From Candidatus Yanofskybacteria bacterium RIFOXYD1_FULL_42_10 (lineage in GTDB: Bacteria > Patescibacteriota > Minisyncoccia > 2-02-FULL-40-12 > GWA2-44-9), in the NCBI GenBank assembly GCA_001795975.1, contig MGLG01000026.1, forward strand, positions 1 through 6,060: 6,060 bases of DNA, read 5' to 3'. This document shows positions 1 through 4,894 of the stretch, piece by piece (the first letter of the stretch is position 1; each line of letters opens with the position of its first letter). The position numbers and the translations under genes were made by a program. The notes beneath the pieces were generated by a model. It was given only the letters and a program-made list of their open reading frames with translations. It searched no databases and was not told the DNA's origin.

Positions 1-1176
1 CGGAGGAAATTGAGGAGTCAAGTTTACAATTTGCTTGTTTTTCTTTTCGTTGGATTTTTTATCGGATTCATCGTCCGGTTTTTTTATTTCAATAAAAACT
101 TCTTCAGCCGGTATCGGATATTTCACAATTACGGTTGAAAACCCGTTCTCGGCAATCGTAAAATAAGCGATTTGCTTGCCGTCCGGAGAAAGCATGGGAG
201 AAATGCCGGGATAAGGATGCAGATACGGGGTTATATTTCTGCCTTTGACATTGGCGTTTTCCTGATATGGCTTGGATCTTTTTATTCTGTCTGATTCAAA
301 AATACCGCCCCAATAGTCCCGATTAAATTCATCAAATTTCTGGGGATTTTTATCCGGGTTGCCGAGCTTGCCTTTGGTTAATTGATAGATAAGTTCGCCC
401 AAACTTATATCTCTTCTCTTAAAACCTTGAACCTGAAAATCTACTCCGCAAGAAAATTCCGCCTCCAGCATCTCAAAAACCATTTCCCACATGGAATACG
501 GATTTACCCTCGGATCATTTTTTAAATGATCCCAGGTCGGCAAAGATTTTGGATTGGCGGCAACCATCCGCTGACTCAATCTTCTTATGTCGTCTCTCGT
601 GTGCGGTTCATACTGTCCCGCCATAAATTCCGCTCCGCCTTCATAAAATCCCAACGACAGTTCATTCTTTTTTGAATCTTTTTTCAGAATATTGGTTCTT
701 TGCAAGTCCATCTGAAATTCGTGGGCCATTTCATGAACAGTCACCGCTCTTTTAAGTTGAGGCAGAAAATCCTCTTTGGTAACCATTCTGTTTCTGTTGG
801 ACTCAACATAAGCCCCGAGGCCTTCCGGCAAAAAACTCCCGCCAAGCGCGCTTGAAGCCCATTCACTATGGGTATTAAATACGATAATCGGCAGTCGTTT
901 GCTCAAAATATGATCATACATTTTTTTACTGCCCAAAAAAGAACAGGCGTTTTCGATATTTTCCATAAACTTGCGAAAATGCTCGGCTTGTTTCGGATCT
1001 TTCAAATCCATCCAAGTCCAAACATCAAAATGTTCGGACTGATAAAAATTCGGTTCTCCATCCCGCCAAATAACATTATTTTTTCCGAATTTTTCCGATT
1101 GCGCCGAAATAAACGAGGACGCCGACGATGCCGACAGCAATACCAACGCAACAACAATCGCCCTTATTTTTCTCAT
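1..1176 (-). CDS. Exported gluzincin-like metallopeptidase fused to a TolB/PD40-type beta-propeller (3' end outside window)
   Basis: The frame is open for 392 codons from an ATG at 1176 to the window edge, so the C-terminus is missing. The start is preceded by a purine-rich AGAGGAAG Shine-Dalgarno-like site. Residues 1-26 look like a signal peptide: basic MRKIR, a hydrophobic stretch, then a small-residue cleavage region ending near ISAQ. Residues 148-152 read HEMAH, a zinc-binding HExxH motif, and E179 in FYEGGAEF fits the third zinc ligand of gluzincins (peptidase MA-like clan). Near residues 327-337 the sequence SPDGKQIAYF is the signature of a PD40/WD40-like TolB propeller blade; a Lys/Asp/Glu-rich insert follows. 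By family knowledge the protein would act outside the cytoplasmic membrane as a zinc peptidase with a propeller for substrate or partner binding. The natural substrate is unknown. The peptidase and propeller calls are firm at motif level only. Confidence 0.85.
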   Translation of the reverse strand, partial: MRKIRAIVVALVLLSASSASSFISAQSEKFGKNNVIWRDGEPNFYQSEHFDVWTWMDLKDPKQAEHFRKFMENIENACSFLGSKKMYDHILSKRLPIIVFNTHSEWASSALGGSFLPEGLGAYVESNRNRMVTKEDFLPQLKRAVTVHEMAHEFQMDLQRTNILKKDSKKNELSLGFYEGGAEFMAGQYEPHTRDDIRRLSQRMVAANPKSLPTWDHLKNDPRVNPYSMWEMVFEMLEAEFSCGVDFQVQGFKRRDISLGELIYQLTKGKLGNPDKNPQKFDEFNRDYWGGIFESDRIKRSKPYQENANVKGRNITPYLHPYPGISPMLSPDGKQIAYFTIAENGFSTVIVKYPIPAEEVFIEIKKPDDESDKKSNEKKNKQIVNLTPQFPP

Positions 1177-1219
1177 TTTCTTCCTCTTCCCCTATTTTTA
1201 AATGAACGAAATTAAGGCA

Positions 1220-1248
1220 AAGCTACATCCTTTGCAACCGAGTGTCAA
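1220..1248 (-). promoter_or_regulatory. Putative sigma-70 promoter for the exported peptidase gene
   Basis: On the minus strand a perfect TTGACA -35 box (plus-strand positions 1243-1248) is followed by a 17-bp spacer and a weaker -10, TAGCTT (1220-1225). The predicted transcript start lies about 35-40 nt before the ATG at 1176. The 6-bp inverted repeat GCAAAG/CTTTGC (1217-1222 and 1230-1235) straddles the -10 and part of the spacer and could be an operator, though it may be chance. The -10 matches consensus at only three of six positions. Confidence 0.5.
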
Positions 1249-1303
1249 CCCCTTGTGGTAATGTGCCTGAAAGGTGAGGGATCAACATTCAAAAATCCGC
1301 TAA

Positions 1304-1347
1304 ATTACAAAGGGAACCATTGTAATTGCAATGGTTCCCTTTGTAAT
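1304..1347 (-). terminator. Perfect 19-bp hairpin, probable terminator of the Yip1-like gene
   Basis: Arms at 1304-1322 and 1329-1347 are exactly complementary over 19 bp around a 6-nt loop. The hairpin begins about 30 nt past the stop codon of the Yip1-like gene. On the minus strand the stem runs from an A-rich base through a GGGAACC core and ends in TTTGTAATTTAG, with a T5 run about 10 nt later. The T tract is imperfect, so termination efficiency is uncertain. No plus-strand gene leads into it, so a minus-strand role is preferred. Confidence 0.6.
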
Positions 1348-1371
1348 CTTAAAATAATAAAATTAAGATTA
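1344..1371. repeat. Second inverted repeat overlapping the terminator stem
   Basis: TAATCTTAA (1344-1352) and TTAAGATTA (1363-1371) are perfect 9-bp inverted arms around a 10-nt A/T loop. The left arm shares four bases (1344-1347) with the 19-bp hairpin, so the two full stems cannot form together. The stem is AT-only apart from one C-G pair and is much weaker than its neighbour. It lies just after the stop codon of the Yip1-like gene. Confidence 0.5.
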
Positions 1372-1378
1372 TTCTTGC

Positions 1379-2245
1379 CTAAGGAACCGCCGGATTGTAA
1401 TAATTCCCCGACCAAATCCCGTTGGAAATTTGATTCATAACATGTGTGGACATTCCGCCCATAACTGTTTCTCTATTAACATCGTCCCATGTTGTCTCTC
1501 CGGATGAAGGCGCTACGGATTGCCGAGGCGCGGGTGTTTGAGAAATAACTTGATTCGGAAATCCATTATCAAATTGTTGAGATTGTTCTTCGGAAATTGG
1601 CAAATCGCCTGGTATCTCATTTGATTCATTATTTGGCGAAGCGGGCTCGCCCCGCTGGAGCTGTGACGCAACTGGCGCCGATAATCCCAATGAGAGAACA
1701 AACAAAGCAATCAAAACGCTTGCCAAGGACTTTCCCATTCCTATGCCTTGAGTATGTTTAAGAGATCGGGCAAGAACAACAATATTCCAAAATCCAAAAA
1801 AAACCAAAAAAAACGCTAATAAAGAAGCAAGAGCCGGCAATGGAGCGTAAATTAAAACCATCAACGGCGTAAGAAAAAGAAAAATGAAAGAATAAGAAGC
1901 CGGCCGAAAATATCCTCCCAATGTCCCCTGCCCCCTGAATAAAAATTTGGAAATCAAAAAAGACAGACCGATTATTAAAAATGACTGCGCCAAAGAAACC
2001 AACAAACCGGCGAAACCGACATAAACACCACTTAACAAGATAAGAATGAAAAGCAAAATATTCGGCAGAAGCATGAAAATAAGTCCGTATTTGAAAGCAA
2101 AACGGGATTGAGAAACCGATAAGATGGTATTATTCCTAATGCCGATTATTTTCAACGCTTTGGCAAATTCTTTAAAAATGCCCGTTGACTCTTCCGTAAA
2201 TTCCGCCGTTGGATTTTGTGAAATAGGTTCGTTGATGGTGTCCAT
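1379..2245 (-). CDS. Yip1-like multi-pass membrane protein with hydrophilic C-terminal tail
   Basis: The 288-residue product from the ATG at 2245 begins MDTINEPISQ. A TTG three codons upstream is possible but lies inside a palindromic repeat and has no ribosome site, so the ATG is preferred. After about 50 soluble residues there are roughly five hydrophobic segments (near 54-74, 77-101, 118-135, 138-160, 173-190). The stretch with GTLGGYFRPASYSF before the third segment, FWNIVVLARSLKHTQGI after the fourth, then GKSLASVLIALFVLSLG, resembles the bacterial Yip1 (PF04893) pattern of a Gly-Gly turn, a Trp-containing helix and a conserved 'GKA' loop. Yip1-family proteins are integral membrane proteins of poorly known function in bacteria. 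Residues after about 195 form a tail rich in Pro, Ser, Asn and Gln. The gene has its own predicted promoter and a terminator hairpin, so it may be monocistronic. The family call rests on pattern recognition only. Confidence 0.75.
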   Translation of the reverse strand: MDTINEPISQNPTAEFTEESTGIFKEFAKALKIIGIRNNTILSVSQSRFAFKYGLIFMLLPNILLFILILLSGVYVGFAGLLVSLAQSFLIIGLSFLISKFLFRGQGTLGGYFRPASYSFIFLFLTPLMVLIYAPLPALASLLAFFLVFFGFWNIVVLARSLKHTQGIGMGKSLASVLIALFVLSLGLSAPVASQLQRGEPASPNNESNEIPGDLPISEEQSQQFDNGFPNQVISQTPAPRQSVAPSSGETTWDDVNRETVMGGMSTHVMNQISNGIWSGNYYNPAVP

Positions 2246-2327
2246 CCCGTACAAAGTAGCCCCGCCGAGGTCCTCCGGACTCGTCCGCCATTGGCGGACG
2301 AGCGAGACTTCGTACGGGATTCATGGA
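2241..2327. repeat. GC-rich compound palindrome (REP/MITE-like) spanning the 5' leader and start codon
   Basis: Nested inverted repeats fill this stretch. Outer arms ATCCCGTAC (2244-2252) and GTACGGGAT (2312-2320) are a perfect 9 bp; after one mismatch, AAGT/ACTT (2254-2257, 2307-2310) add four more pairs. TCCAT (2241-2245) and ATGGA (2323-2327) extend the symmetry with a 2-nt offset. A central hairpin pairs 2280-2289 with 2293-2302 (CTCGTCCGCC, 10 bp, 3-nt loop). Between them GAGGTCCTC can form a small side stem. The GC content is far above the flanking DNA. The layout is like dispersed palindromic repeats of small bacterial genomes. It reaches the start codon of the Yip1-like gene. Confidence 0.75.
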
Positions 2328-2330
2328 AAC

Positions 2331-2359
2331 ATTATATCATTTTTTAAACAATTTTATCA
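2331..2359 (-). promoter_or_regulatory. Putative extended -10 promoter for the Yip1-like gene
   Basis: On the minus strand TGATATAAT (plus positions 2331-2339) is a perfect TATAAT preceded by the TGn extension. At the 18-bp position upstream only a weak -35, TGATAA (2354-2359), is visible, overlapping the stop codon of the preceding gene. Extended -10 promoters tolerate a poor -35. The predicted start is near 2324, so the transcript would begin at the very edge of the palindromic repeat and carry all of it as its leader. Confidence 0.55.
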
Positions 2360-3550
2360 GCGGGCGCTTAACATCTTTTCCGCCGCTTCTCCCCATTTCC
2401 AAACAGGAACCACATTCAAACGGCCGGCAATTTCCTGAACGGAATATTTTGCCATAAGTTTTTCGCACCAGCCGATTGCCGAATCTATTTCCTTGCCATA
2501 ACCGTTATAAAATTCCTTTTCCACGAAAAGCAAGAATTCTTCCGCCTGATTGCCGAAATTACTTTTAAAGTTTTTCGCCAACTTGTCGCGTTTCTGTCCG
2601 AAATAATTATAAAAACCGTCTTTTTGTTTTAACAGATCGGCTATTTTTGGCAGTGCGCAACCGTCTTTTAAATAAGCTATGATTTCATTTTGGGCATTAA
2701 GCAAAAAAAACTTTTTCAATTTTTCCGCATAATCAGCCAAATCTTCCCGCGCATCTTCTAAGCCAAATTTCTCGTTTAATTCTTCTTTTTTTAGTTTCTT
2801 ATCAACCACCGCGCGCAATCCCCTGTCGGCTGAATCTTTATCAAAAAATAAAGCATCCGTGAAAAAATTATTTATAATATGCTGTTCTTCGTGAACAATG
2901 GTAGAATCGATTTTATTTTTAAATTCATCTTTTGACCTGTTTTTATAAATTTCCAAATTTACAAGAATTAACGGCACCTTTGTATCGGGAGATGAGTATT
3001 GAAAATGCGTGGCATATCCGGAAAGTATTTTTTGTATTTTTTTAATTTGGTCAAGTTTGGATTCCCAACTGAAATCTTTTCTTAAAGAAAGCGTGCCGTA
3101 TAATAATCCAAAATCATCGGATTTTTCGCACCGCAGATAAACAGCAAACGGAAGAAACTGAACTTCAACTTTTGCTCCGGGCCGGACTCCGGTCAAGCTT
3201 TCAAAAAGTTTGTCTCCATTCACAATATCCCCTTTTTCGTCTTGGCCGATTTTTTCAAAACCGCCTTTTTCCCGTAATTCCAACATCAAATACCGGGCGT
3301 CTTTATAATTCAGAGTGGCTTTCTGCAAAATCTTTTTTTCCGCGCTTCCCAAATTAATCCCAACGCCGTACCCCATTTCAGTCATAGCTCTATCCAAATC
3401 AATCAGCTTAACATCGGGATTCTTGCGCGCCTGGTCAAGAAAAACGCCCTCCATCAGCGCAAGGCATTCATAGTCATAATCATAGGCCTCTTTTTTTGCC
3501 GCTTCCGGATTTTTATCGGGCTGTTCCATGTTTTTAGGAAATTTTTCCAT
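2357..3550 (-). CDS. Uncharacterised protein with HEEQH zinc-metallopeptidase-like motif
   Basis: The product is 397 residues from the ATG at 3550, which lies 17 nt after the methyltransferase stop. A TTG at 3577 would add nine residues and overlap that gene; neither start has a clear Shine-Dalgarno site. No signal peptide or membrane segment is visible, so a cytoplasmic location is inferred. Residues 216-224 read STIVHEEQH, a classic hydrophobic-flanked HExxH zinc site. E289 within NEIIAYLKDG, about 65 residues later, is a good candidate for the third ligand, as in gluzincins. The N-terminal half contains a predicted mixed alpha/beta region ending in a strand, VPLILVNLEIY. The C-terminus is helical and charged. 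I recall similar HEEQH proteins as unnamed families in Patescibacteria, but cannot confirm by search. It ends in tandem stops, TGA TAA. Substrate and role are unknown; it could be a self-processing or toxin-like peptidase, but nothing here shows that. Confidence 0.85.
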   Translation of the reverse strand: MEKFPKNMEQPDKNPEAAKKEAYDYDYECLALMEGVFLDQARKNPDVKLIDLDRAMTEMGYGVGINLGSAEKKILQKATLNYKDARYLMLELREKGGFEKIGQDEKGDIVNGDKLFESLTGVRPGAKVEVQFLPFAVYLRCEKSDDFGLLYGTLSLRKDFSWESKLDQIKKIQKILSGYATHFQYSSPDTKVPLILVNLEIYKNRSKDEFKNKIDSTIVHEEQHIINNFFTDALFFDKDSADRGLRAVVDKKLKKEELNEKFGLEDAREDLADYAEKLKKFFLLNAQNEIIAYLKDGCALPKIADLLKQKDGFYNYFGQKRDKLAKNFKSNFGNQAEEFLLFVEKEFYNGYGKEIDSAIGWCEKLMAKYSVQEIAGRLNVVPVWKWGEAAEKMLSAR

Positions 3551-3567
3551 ATTAATTGCCGGTAAAT

Positions 3568-3942
3568 TTAGAACCAAGTATTTTTCTTGTAATCCAAATA
3601 TTTTTCACCAAAAGTTTTAACAAATTTCTTTTCTTCTTTCTTTGCTCTGATAAAAGAACTCAAGATTGCCCATCCTATTCCAGTCATAGAAAAACCGACA
3701 TAAATAGGATGTTTAATTTTTGAATAAATGCCTGCTTGTATAAGCTCACTGGTTTTTGGAATCAATGCAAACGCTTTTCCCAGAGTAATAGATGCCGTCC
3801 ACCAAATAACAAGCCCCAGGATGGTTACAGTTATTGCGAAAAAATTGTTAAAACCAATATTCCAATACGATACGAACAAAATAGCAGAAATTATTGTTCC
3901 TGTTAACGGATATAAATTACGAAGTTGATAGTGTTTTATCAT
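3568..3942 (-). CDS. Short ICMT/PEMT-type membrane methyltransferase
   Basis: This 124-residue protein carries the hallmark of the isoprenylcysteine carboxyl methyltransferase / phospholipid methyltransferase superfamily: LIQAGIYSKIKHPIYVGF (residues 67-84, a variant of GpYrxxRHPxY that helps bind S-adenosylmethionine), followed by KKEEKKFVKTFGEKYLDYKK (101-120), the usual EE...FGxxYxxY tail. Two membrane helices lie near 12-28 and 32-53 and a third near 80-98. Bacterial homologues of about 150-200 residues normally have another helix between the HPxY and EE motifs; here only about 22 residues separate them, so one helix seems missing or merged. The reading frame is intact. A weak AGGA lies about 15 nt before the ATG. 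By family it would methylate a lipid or small substrate at the membrane; the substrate cannot be read from sequence. It sits just upstream of the HEEQH gene and is probably co-transcribed with it. Confidence 0.8.
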   Translation of the reverse strand: MIKHYQLRNLYPLTGTIISAILFVSYWNIGFNNFFAITVTILGLVIWWTASITLGKAFALIPKTSELIQAGIYSKIKHPIYVGFSMTGIGWAILSSFIRAKKEEKKFVKTFGEKYLDYKKNTWF

Positions 3943-3964
3943 AATGTCTTTTATGTTTCCTAAC

Positions 3965-4003
3965 TGGCGGTGTTTGTTGGACGAAGTTCAAAAAACACCG
4001 CCA
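3965..4003. repeat. Long hairpin between zinc-knuckle gene and methyltransferase gene
   Basis: TGGCGGTGTTT (3965-3975) and AAACACCGCCA (3993-4003) form a perfect 11-bp stem. After one G/A mismatch the pairing continues TTG/CAA, a G-T wobble and AC/GT to a 3-nt GAA loop, giving 18-nt arms in all. The hairpin lies 7 nt after the stop codon of the zinc-knuckle gene. On neither strand is it followed by a T run, so a dispersed palindromic repeat or an RNA-stabilising 3' hairpin is more likely than a simple intrinsic terminator. Confidence 0.65.
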
Positions 4004-4010
4004 AATTGTA

Positions 4011-4754
4011 TCACCAATTGCGTATCCAACCAGACCCCTTGCAGGTCGGACAAGGTACTTCATAGGACTCTTCAAATTCTTCTTTTCTTTTGCCTTTACA
4101 CATACAGCATGGAAGCGCTATTTTAGGAACCCCCTTGCCGCCGCAATAAAGACACTTTGGATAATTTTTTATGTCTTCAAGCGGAACGCCATACCCAAGA
4201 CCATCTCTACCTGTCCCACCGCAATGATGACAGATATCAATGCCCTTCTCTTTGCAATGACCGCACGGCACCGTCACTTTTCTCTTTTTGGTAATTTTGC
4301 CACTGCCGCCGCAAGTTGGACAAACAATTTTTTCTGCTTCCGCCGGCAATTCGGATTTCTTTTTTCGTTTGAATAATTTACGCCACCAATGCCACCAGGC
4401 AAAAGAAAATATTATTAAAAGAGCCGCGGCGGTATATAAAATATACGGAATATATGAATACAAGCCGGGTCGGCCGGTTGATTCTGTATCAATGGTTTGC
4501 GGCAAAGGCGAAGGTTCGGATGAAACTGCCGGCGTTTCAACTACTGGTGGTTCCTGCTGGCTTGGAACATTTATCATATCCGTTGACGACTGCTCTTGTT
4601 GATAATCAGGAGAATTATTTTCCACATTATCTAACGGCTGTTGGTATTGATTTATTATTTCTTGAGGAATATCTGCGTCTTGCGCCAAGGCAAAACTAAA
4701 AATAACGAAAACACCCAAAAGAATAAATGTAATGATTTTTAATTGATATACCAT
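4011..4754 (-). CDS. Membrane-anchored protein with DnaJ-type CxxCxGxG zinc knuckles and no J domain
   Basis: The start chosen is the ATG at 4754 (247 residues). A longer frame starts inside the tRNA-Ser gene and its first 37 residues are only translated tRNA. Residues 1-24 form a signal peptide or anchor ending in ALA before Q25. Residues 25-98 are a Gln/Pro/Ser/Asn-rich, presumably extracytoplasmic linker. A strong membrane helix (about 100-124, ending WWHWW) is followed by a basic KLFKRKKK stretch that places the C-terminus in the cytoplasm. The cytoplasmic domain has six CxxC pairs at 145, 164, 175, 201, 216 and 235; four fit CxxCxGxG closely (CPTCGGSG, CHHCGGTG, CLYCGGKG, CPTCKGSG). In DnaJ such knuckles bind zinc and unfolded protein; here no J domain is present, so Hsp70 stimulation is not expected. 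A role as membrane-tethered chaperone or redox/zinc scaffold is inference. No Shine-Dalgarno site is evident. Confidence 0.85.
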   Translation of the reverse strand: MVYQLKIITFILLGVFVIFSFALAQDADIPQEIINQYQQPLDNVENNSPDYQQEQSSTDMINVPSQQEPPVVETPAVSSEPSPLPQTIDTESTGRPGLYSYIPYILYTAAALLIIFSFAWWHWWRKLFKRKKKSELPAEAEKIVCPTCGGSGKITKKRKVTVPCGHCKEKGIDICHHCGGTGRDGLGYGVPLEDIKNYPKCLYCGGKGVPKIALPCCMCKGKRKEEFEESYEVPCPTCKGSGWIRNW

Positions 4755-4784
4755 ATTTTTGGTTCGGAAACCCTTTTTGAAAAT

Positions 4785-4871
4785 TGGCGGAGGGTACAGG
4801 ATTTGAACCTGTGAGGGATTTCTCCCATACGCTTTCCAAGCGTACGCCTTAAACCGCTCGGCCAACCCTCC
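4785..4871 (-). tRNA. tRNA-Ser, anticodon GGA
   Basis: A complete class II tRNA reads on the minus strand. The 7-bp acceptor stem pairs GGAGGGT with ACCCTCC, the discriminator base is G, and the 3' CCA is encoded (4785-4787). The D arm contains GCCGAGCGGTTTAAGGC, the anticodon stem-loop is CGCTTGGAAAGCG with anticodon GGA (serine codons UCC and UCU), a long variable arm GGGAGAAATCCC follows, and the T loop is GGTTCAAATCC. The serine call rests on both the anticodon and the long variable arm. It lies 23 nt after the stop of the upstream gene and 30 nt before the zinc-knuckle start, with no clear promoter of its own, so processing from a longer transcript is likely. Confidence 0.97.
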
Positions 4872-4894
4872 ATTTGGAAACAGTATTTAAACAA

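Noticed and set aside
868..1215. Plus-strand open frame of 115 codons
   Set aside because: It lies entirely opposite the exported peptidase gene and its promoter leader, has a low-complexity product with no domain, and the minus-strand frame has a signal peptide, HEMAH and good codon pattern.
1304..1347. Terminal inverted repeat of an insertion sequence or CRISPR repeat
   Set aside because: The two arms are only 6 nt apart with no transposase or repeated spacer array, so a hairpin is the simpler reading.
1255..1440. Plus-strand open frame of 61 codons across the terminator region
   Set aside because: It runs through both hairpins and into the antisense of the Yip1-like gene, with no ribosome site or recognisable protein features.
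2124..2438. Plus-strand open frame of 104 codons
   Set aside because: It is antisense to the ends of two well-supported genes and reads through the palindrome; nothing in the product is recognisable.
3965..4003. Standard intrinsic terminator
   Set aside because: There is no T run after the stem on either strand, so it was listed as a repeat/hairpin instead.
4288..4699. Plus-strand frames opposite the zinc-knuckle gene
   Set aside because: They overlap the strongly supported Cys-motif frame and show no protein features of their own.
4755..4865. N-terminal extension of the zinc-knuckle protein
   Set aside because: The residues are a translation of the tRNA-Ser gene and its 3' flank, while the signal-like sequence begins at the ATG at 4754.
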